64,000 bases of DNA from Paraburkholderia phenazinium (GTDB lineage Bacteria > Pseudomonadota > Gammaproteobacteria > Burkholderiales > Burkholderiaceae). The translations under genes were made by a program, and so were the position numbers. The notes below the pieces were generated by a model. It had not been told where the DNA came from and ran no database searches. It worked only from the letters and a program-made list of their open reading frames with translations. Location: NCBI RefSeq assembly GCF_900100735.1, contig NZ_FNCJ01000003.1, positions 62,001-126,000 of the forward strand, written 5' to 3'. Positions 33,532 to 41,969 of the stretch are shown one piece after another. Numbering within the stretch: position 1 is the stretch's first letter; each line of letters begins with the position of its first letter.

Positions 33532-33966
33532 TCATAAGCAAAAGAGGCAGTGAACCAGCACCGAACATCCCGGGGTGAAGGTCTGGTCCGCGTGGCTTCG
33601 AATGAGTCGAATGGCGTAGCTGAGCGTGATCAACGTGGTTGGGGGGAGGCTCATCACGACTTCGTGGGTATTGGCGCAGACGATTCCTGACTTGAAGGTC
33701 CTGGCTTCTCCGCTCAGGTTCAATCCTGGGGGGAACGAGTGGCCTTGCTGGTGGCCCATCCACCGTGCCTTCTCCCGGTTATGGTGGATGACATTGGCTG
33801 CATTGGGATGCTCCGGGTTCGCAATGGCAGACTGGAGATCAAGACCCACCTGGTTGTCCATCGTCACGCCGAACGGCTGGTAGAAGGCAACGGTGACGCT
33901 CGGCAGAACATCAGTGGACTGGCTATAGTCGGCACCCCCATGCGCTGCGATGATGTAGTTGTACAT
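33532..33966 (-). CDS. Hypothetical 144-residue protein, possibly Stv-type putative adhesin
   Basis: The start MYNYIIAAHGGADY, with its two small-residue strand and A-H-G turn, recalls short proteins annotated as putative Stv-type adhesins, which also have a C-terminal Cys. Here CLFCL ends the protein. This is a weak similarity by memory, not an alignment. No signal peptide or membrane helix is visible. The ribosome site GAGGAG is excellent, so the gene is probably real. It stands alone between the LivK-like gene and a broken AraC gene. Lower GC at its 5' end and isolated position suggest acquired DNA. Confidence 0.45.
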   Translation of the reverse strand: MYNYIIAAHGGADYSQSTDVLPSVTVAFYQPFGVTMDNQVGLDLQSAIANPEHPNAANVIHHNREKARWMGHQQGHSFPPGLNLSGEARTFKSGIVCANTHEVVMSLPPTTLITLSYAIRLIRSHADQTFTPGCSVLVHCLFCL

Positions 33967-34223
33967 TTTCGACTCCTCTGAACGAGTAATGGACCAGGCA
34001 AGTCAGAGCGTATTGGGCTGGGCTTTACCGGGAAATGGGTCATATGGATCTGGCGTGTCACGGGTCGGGGAGCATGGTTGTGCAGACGTGGGGCATGTGT
34101 CATATCACCTGATTGGGTCTGTGGGGGGCGTAGAACAGTGGGCTCTACGACCCCCCGGAATCACACGGCTGCCTTGTGCGAGAATCGGAAGTCACAGAAA
34201 AATCTTCCGGGGTTCGCCCGCTT

Positions 34224-34946
34224 ATGAAAGGCACACAGGATCTTCTGCAGGCCCTCAGGCGGCTAGCGAGAACGGATAACCGTCCTTCGGCGCCTCTGCG
34301 TGCGACCACGCGATTGTGTTTCCGGCTGGATGGCGCGGCGACGTCGTCAACCAGCCGGATCGCCGCGCCGGTTTTTATCGGGCACTGATGCTCGATTTTT
34401 CGGAGGCTCGTACTCGGTGCGCACCGTGCTCACCCCGAATGGCGGGCGCCGTCGCGTGCATGGAACGTCGAAGTGCCGCTCGATTCGTTGCTGATCGGGG
34501 CCATCCACCATGCGGCTGACGGCATCGCCAGCGAATCGATCCCTTCCATCCTCGCCGACCATCGAATCATGGAGGTCCTGCTGATACTTGGCATGCGAGG
34601 CGTGCTGCCGCTACGTCCGCTGGCCGGAACGCAGTCAATGACGGAGGCGGTCCGCGAGCTCGTGCGCTGGCGGCCGGATCATCCCTGGACCGCCGAGCTG
34701 CTATCGGCGGAGCTGGGCACGAGCAACGCCACCCTCAGGCGCAAACTGACGTATGAGGGCCAATCGTTGCGCGCGTTGCTCGCCAAAGAGCGAATGACCG
34801 CGGCGGCGGCAATGCTCAAGGCAGAGCGCGTATCGCTTCGCGATGCAGCGCTGGCATCTGGCTATCGCTCGCCTCGACGATTCGTTGAGCGCTTCCGGCA
34901 TATCGAAGGCGCAGACCCCCGCACGATTTCGGACGAGCTACCGTAG
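34224..34946 (+). pseudogene. AraC-family regulator, frameshifted
   Basis: The C-terminal half in one frame (about 34460-34946) is a clear AraC/XylS DNA-binding region: WTAELLSAELGTSNATLRRK, then VSLRDAALASGYRSPRRFVE. It is preceded by RAWNVEVPLDSLLIGAIHHA. The part that should come before it (FPAGWRGDVVNQPDRRAGFY, then LMLDFSEA) lies in another frame at about 34316-34410. A likely N-terminal piece (MKGTQDLLQALRRLARTDNR) lies in a third context. At least one frameshift around 34410-34450 therefore breaks the gene. Sequencing error is the alternative. Confidence 0.55.
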
Positions 34947-35117
34947 CGCTTGAGCAGGTAACTGGAGTGGAACGGCCGCGGCGAAAGCCGAATTTTTCTC
35001 GCTCTCCTGCGGCCTCGCAATAGCTGAGCAGATCAGGGCAATCTTTGAGCGTTCGAGTGCACGTTCTGGTCGATCATGTCGGTAAATTGTCGTCATGACA
35101 ATTTGGCCAGAACGAAG

Positions 35118-35813
35118 ATGAACAACACGGTACGGCTCTGTGCGGCAGCGGCCATCTCAACCTTCTCCACGATCAGCGCCTTGGCGTCCTCCGACGCGCT
35201 GCAAGTCGAGGTGACGTCGCAAGCATCTCGCCAGGAACTCGCGCCGGCGAACGCTTCCTGCGTGACCTCAAGCGCCGGCGGTACGATGCCGGGCGCGAAC
35301 AGGAGCCTCCCGTTGAAATGGTCGGCAGGACCAGCCGGCACGAAATCATATGCGCTGACCATGGTCGATCTCGACGTGCCACGTGACCTTTCAACATTGA
35401 ACAAGGTGGGAACAAGCATCGCAGTCGATGCGCCGCGCATGGAGTTTGTTCACTGGATATTGGCCAATATTCCCAAGGATCGGACTACGCTCGCCGAAGC
35501 CGAGGATGGCGAGGGGCGCCTCCACGGCGGTTTGCCGCTTGAACAGACGGCATATGGCCTCAGAGGCCAGAACGGCTTCGCGGCATTCATGAAGGATGGA
35601 CCGTACGGTGGATATATGGGCCCGTGCCCTCCGTGGAACGACGAGCGTGCCCATCGTTACCAGGTGACGGTGTACGCGCTGGATGTCGACCGGCTCCGGC
35701 TGTCGAGGACGTTCACCAGAGCGGAACTGCTTGGCGCGATGAGCGGACATGTGCTGGCAACAGGGAGCACCGAGGTCGATTATTCCGTCAATCCCAAGGC
35801 GAGATTGGAATAA
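35118..35813 (+). CDS. YbhB/YbcL (Raf-kinase-inhibitor-like, PEBP) family secreted protein
   Basis: A 231-residue protein with a signal peptide (MNNTVRLCAAAAISTFSTIS, cleavage near SALA). The PEBP core shows YALTMVDLDVPRD, the PEBP DPD-like motif, FVHWILANIP with the binding-pocket His, and GYMGPCPPWNDERAHRYQVT, the classic G-P-x-P-P-x-x-x-x-H-R-Y box. The family binds anionic ligands such as phospholipid head groups. Bacterial members have no settled role. It is 78 bp before the serine hydrolase gene and probably shares its transcript. A longer start at 35076 was rejected because it would bury the signal peptide. Confidence 0.85.
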   Translation: MNNTVRLCAAAAISTFSTISALASSDALQVEVTSQASRQELAPANASCVTSSAGGTMPGANRSLPLKWSAGPAGTKSYALTMVDLDVPRDLSTLNKVGTSIAVDAPRMEFVHWILANIPKDRTTLAEAEDGEGRLHGGLPLEQTAYGLRGQNGFAAFMKDGPYGGYMGPCPPWNDERAHRYQVTVYALDVDRLRLSRTFTRAELLGAMSGHVLATGSTEVDYSVNPKARLE

Positions 35814-35890
35814 AAAAATTTCGCAGATCCGCGACGGATTTCTATTCGAGCGGCGTTAAAGAAAGGCTAAGACCGCCTGCGAGACAAACA

Positions 35891-37213
35891 ATGCCAGCGA
35901 CGAGACGTAGTTCAGGGGGGCGCGAGACCGCCCGGGGTTGGGGAGCGTATCTTCACGCGCTTGTCAGCGCTGCGGTTGCGTTGAGCAGCGCCGTTGCTTT
36001 AGCGGACGGTGCACTTCCGGCAACTGCTGGTCCGGTATTTTCGAATGCCGGCCCAGATGCGGATGCATACGGCGCGAAGCTCGGCTACCCAGTTGGACTC
36101 CCGCTAAGGCGCCAAGCTTATCAAGTGGGGAATTACACCCACTACGATAGTTTTTACCCGTCCAACTTGATTGCCAAAGCTTCAAGTCCGTCGAAACTGA
36201 ACCGCTCCGGGCAAGCGCTCGACTTCACTTACAGCTACCAGAATCAGACCTTCTCGCTGCGTGATTACCTGTCACGAAATCCGACGACTGGCCTGTTGAT
36301 CGCTCGCGACGACACGATATTGTTCGAACAGTACCAATACGAACGCACCGACCACGACCGGCTCATGTCCGAGTCCATGGCCAAGACGTTCGTCTCGATG
36401 CTGGTCGGTATCGCACTGTACGAGCACAAGATCCGCTCAATCGACGACCCGGCCCAGGCGTATGTGCCCGAACTTCGAGGCAGTGAAATCGGCTCGGTTT
36501 CGATCCGCGCGTTGCTGCATATGGCGTCCGGAATCGGCTTCTCGCAGAACTACACCGATACGGACGACAACACGACACTGCACCGCTCGTTGCTCTCGAC
36601 CAAAGGGCCTGGGCCGGTCGCGGCGGTCAAACAGTTCAATACCCGGGTTGCCGCGCCGGATACAGTCTTTAACTACGCCAGCCTTAATACCGAAGTGCTG
36701 GGGCTCATCGTGTCTCGTGCGACTGGCACGACGCTATCCGACTATCTCCAGACCCGTATCTGGCAGCCGATGGGCGCCGAAGCCGATGCCCGCTGGGTGA
36801 CGGACAACACCGGGCAGGAAGTGGCCTCGTGCTGCTTAAACGCGACCTTGCGCGACTATGCCCGCTTTGGGCTGCTTCTAGCCCATGGCGGCGCATTCAA
36901 CGGCAAGCAGATCATTCCCCGCCAATGGATACTGGATGCGACGAAGCCAGCGGCTCCTGGCTCCTTCCTTGCGTTCGACAAGGGGCGGCATCCCGGCGGA
37001 TATGGATATCAAATCTGGTTGATGCCCGGCTCACGCGGAGCGTTCGCGCTAGAGGGTGTCTATGGCCAACGTATCTTCGTCGATCCGCAATCCGGCCTGG
37101 TGCTGGTCCACACAGCAGTGCGAACTCAGGCGACGGGTGCGCCCGGCGAGGCCGAATTGCGTGCGCTCTGGCGTGGCTTGCTCACACATTCCGCGGAACA
37201 AGGGGAGGGATAA
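35891..37213 (+). CDS. Serine hydrolase, beta-lactamase class C-like
   Basis: About 440 residues. An N-terminal basic region and hydrophobic stretch (HALVSAAVALSSAVALADGA) mark export. The beta-lactamase/D-Ala-D-Ala-peptidase core has Ser-x-x-Lys in SESMAKTFVS, a YAS/YxN-like motif in FNYASLNTEV, and a His-x-Gly variant (HPGGYGYQIW) in place of Lys-Thr-Gly. That pattern fits esterase- or EstB-like members and many 6-aminohexanoate-dimer hydrolase relatives rather than true AmpC enzymes. Probably an esterase or amidase in the periplasm. It ends in TAATG, overlapping the next gene's start, so both are translated together. Confidence 0.83.
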   Translation: MPATRRSSGGRETARGWGAYLHALVSAAVALSSAVALADGALPATAGPVFSNAGPDADAYGAKLGYPVGLPLRRQAYQVGNYTHYDSFYPSNLIAKASSPSKLNRSGQALDFTYSYQNQTFSLRDYLSRNPTTGLLIARDDTILFEQYQYERTDHDRLMSESMAKTFVSMLVGIALYEHKIRSIDDPAQAYVPELRGSEIGSVSIRALLHMASGIGFSQNYTDTDDNTTLHRSLLSTKGPGPVAAVKQFNTRVAAPDTVFNYASLNTEVLGLIVSRATGTTLSDYLQTRIWQPMGAEADARWVTDNTGQEVASCCLNATLRDYARFGLLLAHGGAFNGKQIIPRQWILDATKPAAPGSFLAFDKGRHPGGYGYQIWLMPGSRGAFALEGVYGQRIFVDPQSGLVLVHTAVRTQATGAPGEAELRALWRGLLTHSAEQGEG

Positions 37214-38352
37214 TGAAGTCGTTCGTATTCCATATCAGTATGCTATCGGCGATTCTGTTCGCCGTTGTGCTTCATATCGTCCCAGCGTTCGCCGAGGATG
37301 CCGCGCCAGCGAGCGATACCGGCGCCTCCGTTGCGCCTGGAAAATATCCGTTGGTACGCACGCCGGTTCCCGTCATTCAGGACGGCTGTCTGGAGATCAT
37401 TACGGCTGCGGGCAGAGGTGTTGTTCCGATTCATGTATCGCGCGACTGGTCCACACCCCAGCCTGACGTGACGCGCGCCGTCATCGTCATTCACGGCTGG
37501 GTTCGACGCGATCTGACTTCGGGCGAGCGCGCCGCGATCAAGGCAGGCCCGGCCGCGCAGGATGCCATCATCATCACGCCGCAGTTCCTGGTCGCGGCGG
37601 ATATCAAGGCCCATCAGTTGCCAGCCGACATGCTGCACTGGGGAACAGATGGGTGGAAGACCGGTTACGATGCGCACGGGCCGGCACCGATCAGTTCGTT
37701 CAGCGTGATCGACACCATCTTCGCGCGACTCGCCGACAGGACACTTTTCCCGGCGCTCAAGCAAGTCGTGCTCGCCGGGCATTCGGCAGGCGGCCAGTTG
37801 GTCCAGCGATATGCGGCGGTCGGTCATGGGCAGGCGCCGCTGCTGGCGCGCGGGATCGCTATCCGTTATGTGGTGGCCAACCCGTCTTCCTATTTGTACT
37901 TCGATACGCAGCGGCCGGTTACTACCAGCGAATCGTCGTGCGCGAAATTCAATCGCTGGGAATATGGCTTGAGTGGCGGTCTGCCGCCTTATGTGGAGCA
38001 GCCAGTTTCGCCATCCGAACTTGAGAAGCGCTATCTGGCGAGCGACATTGTGTACCTCTTCGGCATGGACGATAACGATCCGAACCACGCAGAACTGGAC
38101 CGTTCGTGCGGAGCTGAGGCCGAAGGGCCAACGCGTTTATCGCGCGGGCTAAATTACGTCGCTTATCTGCGGTCGCAAGACGAAGGGCATTTTAGCCAGC
38201 GCGTTCTCGAAGTGCCAGGTGTCGGACATAGCAGCTCGCGCATGTATCCGTCGACTTGTGGAATGGCAGCGCTGTTTGATCGGGAAGGATGCGACGCGAT
38301 GAGGTCGTCTCAAGCGACCTCTGGGGAGGCCGCGTCGCCTTCTTCGCAATAG
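37213..38352 (+). CDS. Secreted alpha/beta hydrolase
   Basis: A 379-residue protein with a signal peptide (ISMLSAILFAVVLHIVPAFA). The alpha/beta hydrolase core has VIVIHGWVRRDL (oxyanion-hole HG), the nucleophile elbow VVLAGHSAGGQLV (Ser) and a late VPGVGHSSSRMYPS that supplies the catalytic His. A CGAEAEG and other Cys residues suggest disulfides in the periplasm. Substrate unknown. Its ATG overlaps the previous stop by one base, and GGGGAGGG just upstream gives a strong ribosome site, so it forms a pair with the serine hydrolase. Confidence 0.83.
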   Translation: MKSFVFHISMLSAILFAVVLHIVPAFAEDAAPASDTGASVAPGKYPLVRTPVPVIQDGCLEIITAAGRGVVPIHVSRDWSTPQPDVTRAVIVIHGWVRRDLTSGERAAIKAGPAAQDAIIITPQFLVAADIKAHQLPADMLHWGTDGWKTGYDAHGPAPISSFSVIDTIFARLADRTLFPALKQVVLAGHSAGGQLVQRYAAVGHGQAPLLARGIAIRYVVANPSSYLYFDTQRPVTTSESSCAKFNRWEYGLSGGLPPYVEQPVSPSELEKRYLASDIVYLFGMDDNDPNHAELDRSCGAEAEGPTRLSRGLNYVAYLRSQDEGHFSQRVLEVPGVGHSSSRMYPSTCGMAALFDREGCDAMRSSQATSGEAASPSSQ

Positions 38353-38489
38353 CAGAGCTTTGCAGCGGCTTGCCGTCTCTATTGCTGGAGAACCTGCGCC
38401 AGAAACCCCATGCTGCCGGCTGGTTCCACCATCGATATCCGGTCAGGCACGGAGACTGGCAGCATCGGGCGCCGGGCGCCCGTCCGTCT

Positions 38490-38810
38490 TTACAGATAGC
38501 TGCAGACGTAGTCGAGCGTTTCGACCACATCGATATCGAAGCGGCTCTTGCCGGGCACGGAGAACGACTCGCCCGCGCCATACGTCTTCCACTCATCACT
38601 ACCATCGAGGCGGATGCGGCATTGGCCGGCCTGCACCTCCATGAGTTCCGGCGCGTCGGTGCCGAAGTTGAGCGTGCCCGGCAAGATCACGCCTAGGGTC
38701 TTGCGCGTGCCATCGGCGAAGAGAACGGTGTGCGAGACACACTTGCCGTCGAAATAGACGTTGGCTCGTTTGATAACGGAAACCTGATCGAATTGCGTTG
38801 CGGCCGTCAT
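38490..38810 (-). CDS. ppnP: Pyrimidine/purine nucleoside phosphorylase (PpnP)
   Basis: A 106-residue single-domain cupin, the usual PpnP length. Diagnostic segments are [40 protein letters not shown] and [13 protein letters not shown]. It phosphorolyses several nucleosides to free base and ribose-1-phosphate in the cytoplasm and belongs to salvage metabolism. The ATG at 38810 has GAGGAAG upstream; a 7-codon longer frame lacks a site. No relation to its neighbours is apparent. Confidence 0.92.
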   Translation of the reverse strand: MTAATQFDQVSVIKRANVYFDGKCVSHTVLFADGTRKTLGVILPGTLNFGTDAPELMEVQAGQCRIRLDGSDEWKTYGAGESFSVPGKSRFDIDVVETLDYVCSYL

Positions 38811-38955
38811 GGCGGTCTTCCTCTGGTTCATCGTGAATGGATGCGTTGGCGCCGCGTAGCGGCAGCAGGCGGTGCGCGATTTGCGCGGATCGTTTGCGTA
38901 GGCTTTCGGTTGGGCGCCAGTCCGCCATCATACAGGCGGTTGGCGACGACCCTGA

Positions 38956-39660
38956 TTACTCAGCCTGGCGCCAACGACCCGAGTCTGGGCACACAATGAC
39001 TCGTTCGCCGTTCAACAAGACGTGCTCCTCATCCAGTTGTGAGGAGGTCGAAGGGTCGACGTCGAAGGTAACCCTAAGTGCGTCCCCAACGCGGGCATCT
39101 TCGATGGGCAGCTCCCAGGTCAGGAAAATCTGGATCCAATCCTCGTCCGGCGCGAAGTCGGCCACATTAAAACCGCTACTGCCGCGCCGAATCACACCGT
39201 GCGGCTGACCAGTGTCGAACACCACCGCCGTTCCCCGCCTCAGCGGAATGCGACGGTCCAGCGACGGAAAATGCAGGTCCAGTCCCCTGTCCTCGCTCAG
39301 GAAGAGGTTGCAGAAGGCCGCGCCGCCATATCGCTCGCCGTCATGGTGGTACCGCGCGCCGCGGCAAGCCATCAGGGCTACGTCACTGGCGGCAAGCACC
39401 CCGGGCAGTCCAAGCGCGCCCGTCCAGTCGGATGCTGCCTGCACGCAGCGCGGGTAGTCCGGCCAGCGAAACTGTGCTCGTGCCAAAGGCATGACTTCGA
39501 CGTCGCCGGGCTCGAGAGCCAGGTTTGACGAAGTCTCCCTTTGCCAATCTGCAAGCAGGCGGGCAGGGGGCGGGGCGATGTCGAGCGTGTCCGATAGCAC
39601 GACGTCGCTTACGCATCGGCTGCGGATGGCGTCGTCACTCCAGTAGTAGGAGGTCAGCAT
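38956..39660 (-). CDS. 2-oxoglutarate/Fe(II) oxygenase-like protein
   Basis: About 234 residues, soluble. The segment CRGARYHHDGERYGGAAFCN has the H-x-D of a double-stranded beta-helix iron site, followed ~40 residues later by VVFDTGQPHGVIRRG, where the distal His and an Arg for 2-oxoglutarate would fit. That order matches prolyl-hydroxylase-type oxygenases, although I see no strict family match. The substrate is unknown. The chosen ATG sits after AGGAGGT; a longer frame upstream is unsupported. Flanked by PpnP and a truncated LysE gene. Confidence 0.6.
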   Translation of the reverse strand: MLTSYYWSDDAIRSRCVSDVVLSDTLDIAPPPARLLADWQRETSSNLALEPGDVEVMPLARAQFRWPDYPRCVQAASDWTGALGLPGVLAASDVALMACRGARYHHDGERYGGAAFCNLFLSEDRGLDLHFPSLDRRIPLRRGTAVVFDTGQPHGVIRRGSSGFNVADFAPDEDWIQIFLTWELPIEDARVGDALRVTFDVDPSTSSQLDEEHVLLNGERVIVCPDSGRWRQAE

Positions 39661-39761
39661 GGTTGGTACTGGATGCGGTTGGGCGAGGGGTTCATCGCGG
39701 CCATTGTAACGATTCGGAGTGGACGCCTGGCATACCGGCCATGCACTGAGGTCCAACGGGA

Positions 39762-40115
39762 GTGGCATCGCGCGCGTCTGAAGAGGCCAAGGGCGGTCGC
39801 ACATCTGCGAAATGGCGTCAGCTCGCGAAACAGGAATTTCTTGTTGCTGCTGGAAATCCCAAGGCGATTCTGGTCTTTACCGCGTTTTTCCCGCAGTTTG
39901 TGGATCGATCTGCGTATGCCAGGAGCTTCACGGTGCTTGGCTCGACGTTTCTATTGCTCGAGCTGGTGGCGATTGCCATCTACGCCGTGATCGGAAGCCG
40001 TCTTGGGACGCTGGCAAATGGCTCGCGAGGATTTCGCTGGTTTAATCGCGTGAGTGGCTCGGTCATGATTGGCTTCGGCCTGCTACGGGCGTTTTTGCGT
40101 CGCCCTGCGACCTGA
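39762..40115 (+). pseudogene. LysE/RhtB exporter, N-terminal half missing
   Basis: The 117-codon frame reads QEFLVAAGNPKAILVFTAFF, then PQFVDRSAYARSFTVLG, then two more helices ending GSVMIGFGLLRAFLRRP. This is the C-terminal half of LysE/RhtB amino-acid exporters, which are ~205 residues and six-helix. The first three helices are absent and the region upstream belongs to a gene on the other strand. It starts with GTG without a convincing ribosome site. A 5' truncation is the simplest reading. Confidence 0.65.
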
Positions 40116-40163
40116 TGGTGGTTGCGCCGGTACGGCGCAACCACCATCAAGTATCGGCTCAGG

Positions 40164-40565
40164 TCAGTTCGGTACAAGCGTATTGAACCGCGTGCCCGGT
40201 ATCCATGCCCAGGACGCAATCACCTTCGCACCCGCGGGTCCAGCCGTGGTGACGTGAACGACGTTCGCCGGCATCCGGTAGCTTTCGCCTGCATGAACCA
40301 CTCTTGTGGGTTGACCGTCGATCTGCACCGTTACCTCTCCCTCGAGCACATAAGCGACCTCGGGTCCCGCCGCCTTGTGCCGCGGCTTGGATGCGTTGGG
40401 TGGAAATTCGGCAATGCCCATCGCCAGTTGGCGACTCGTCCCCGGAACGGGAACCCGTTGCAATACGACGGTGTCCTTGGCGGCTGGCGCGTTGTCGGTA
40501 GCCTTAGCCGATTGAAGGCTCACGAGGACCAGCAGGGTAAGGAGGATGTAGCGATAGCTTTTCAT
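40164..40565 (-). CDS. Periplasmic cupin-domain protein
   Basis: About 133 residues. Signal peptide MKSYRYILLTLLVLVSLQSA, cleavage near AKA. A single cupin barrel follows with PRHKAAGPEVAYVLEGEVTV (first cupin motif, His and Glu present) and AGESYRMPANVVHVTTA (second motif, with His). It may bind a metal and a small ligand outside the cytoplasm. The gene follows the beta-lactamase stop by 14 bp and an in-frame TTG overlaps that stop, so the two are probably co-translated. Confidence 0.75.
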   Translation of the reverse strand: MKSYRYILLTLLVLVSLQSAKATDNAPAAKDTVVLQRVPVPGTSRQLAMGIAEFPPNASKPRHKAAGPEVAYVLEGEVTVQIDGQPTRVVHAGESYRMPANVVHVTTAGPAGAKVIASWAWIPGTRFNTLVPN

Positions 40566-40579
40566 CGGTGTGAGCCTGT

Positions 40580-41749
40580 TCAATGCTGGCCGTCGGTCAG
40601 TGTGGTGAGAATCCGGTATGCAGCGGTTACGCGTTCATCGATGGGGAAGTTCTTGTTGGCGAGTATGACGATCCCCACTCGCTGACCCGGAACGTACGCG
40701 ACGTAAGCCCCGAAGCCGTTGGTCGAACCGGTCTTGTTGATCCAGGCGTCCTTTTGTGGCGCCTGCGGCGGCACGATTGCCGTGACTGGCGTTGCGTTGA
40801 AGATCATCGCCGACGAGTTTCCGTCCAATAGCTTCTTCAACGTAACCGGATACGGATATTGCTCCCATATCAGGTCCTGGGTCATTACACCTGCCTTGAA
40901 GTAGCCCGTGTGGGTGTCCGTGATCGCACGCTGGAGTTTCTGGTCCAGAGGGATCAGGCCCATGTTGGCTTCGATAAAGCGGACCATGTCGGCAGCCGTC
41001 GTTTTGATGCCGTACGCTTCCGAAGACAGCAGCCCGGGCGCCACCCTGATCGGAGCACCTTCCGTTGTATAGCCTTGGGCGTAGTCGTTCAACCGGGCAG
41101 CCGGAATCTTGATGTAACTGCTGTTCATGCCAAGCGCCGGAAACAGGCGCTGCTCCATCAGCTCGCTAAAATCCTGCCCCATGCTGCGCGCCGTGATCAC
41201 CCCGAGTGTGCCGATGCTGAGATTGGAGTAGGTCCGGTAAGTCCCTGGTGCGTAAGTGGGCCGCCACTCCTTGAAATACTGCGTCAACTGATCCGGGGTG
41301 TGGACGTTGTCCGGCACCTGCAGGGGCAGCCCGCCGGCAGTGTGCGTGCCGAGCGCAACGAGCGAGACCTTGCCGAATTCGCTATTTTGCAGAGACGGCA
41401 GGTACTTGTCCGCCGGGTCTGACAAAGACAAATGACCGCTCACCTGCGCCTCGGATGCGAGCGTCGCCGTGAAGGTCTTGCTGACCGAGCCGAGTTCGAA
41501 CAAGGTGGTGTTGGTAACCGGTGTTCTGGTTTTCGTTGACGCTACGCCGTAGTTCAACACGTAGCTCTTGCCGCCAACGATCACGCCCACAGCCATGCCG
41601 GGAATGCCGTAGTGCGCCATCACCGGCTGTACGACCTGCGTCACGACACTTCTGATCTTGTCCTGCGGATCATCGGCGGCGCGGCTCGCGGCCGGTGCCG
41701 TACACGCCAGGATAGTTGTGACCAACAGGGTCGTGGCTCTCAAGTTCAA
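40580..41749 (-). CDS. Class C beta-lactamase (AmpC-type)
   Basis: 389 residues with all class C motifs: S-V-S-K (Ser88, Lys91) in LFELGSVSKTFTATL, Y-S-N in YRTYSNLSIGTLG and K-T-G in WINKTGSTNGFGAYVAYVP. The signal peptide is MNLRATTLLVTTILACTAPA, cleavage near SRA. It should hydrolyse cephalosporins and penicillins in the periplasm. The TTG at 41749 is the best start because AAGGAT precedes it and it opens exactly on the signal peptide; the longer ATG-less frame reaches 41812. No AmpR gene is divergent; a DnaJ-like gene occupies that place, so inducibility is doubtful. Confidence 0.88.
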   Translation of the reverse strand: MNLRATTLLVTTILACTAPAASRAADDPQDKIRSVVTQVVQPVMAHYGIPGMAVGVIVGGKSYVLNYGVASTKTRTPVTNTTLFELGSVSKTFTATLASEAQVSGHLSLSDPADKYLPSLQNSEFGKVSLVALGTHTAGGLPLQVPDNVHTPDQLTQYFKEWRPTYAPGTYRTYSNLSIGTLGVITARSMGQDFSELMEQRLFPALGMNSSYIKIPAARLNDYAQGYTTEGAPIRVAPGLLSSEAYGIKTTAADMVRFIEANMGLIPLDQKLQRAITDTHTGYFKAGVMTQDLIWEQYPYPVTLKKLLDGNSSAMIFNATPVTAIVPPQAPQKDAWINKTGSTNGFGAYVAYVPGQRVGIVILANKNFPIDERVTAAYRILTTLTDGQH

Positions 41750-41832
41750 TTTTCGATCCTTCAAATTTATAATGCGTCTGCCTGGACCCGTCCAGGCAGA
41801 CGCGCGAGGCACGATTATTCGGTGTTTCCGCC

Positions 41833-41849
41833 TCGTCGACTATCGACGA
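41833..41849. promoter_or_regulatory. Inverted repeat TCGTCGA-CTA-TCGACGA
   Basis: A perfect 7-bp inverted repeat with a 3-bp spacer, lying in the 220-bp region between the divergent beta-lactamase and DnaJ-like genes. A second pair CCTCG (41831-41835) / CGAGG (41859-41863) surrounds it. Candidate operator; the regulator is unknown. Confidence 0.4.
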
Positions 41850-41969
41850 TTCCTTGTCCGAGGCGATAGAAAATCTTATGTGCGATCGTGTGACTTCCTT
41901 CATGGACAACAATCCTGTCACTGCAGTCTTGATAGACTTGCGCTTCCAGAAAGAAAGCGGGGAAAACGG

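Noticed and set aside
35624..35890. Long N-terminal extension of the serine hydrolase frame
   Set aside because: It overlaps the PEBP gene; the ATG at 35891 opens a proper export signal.
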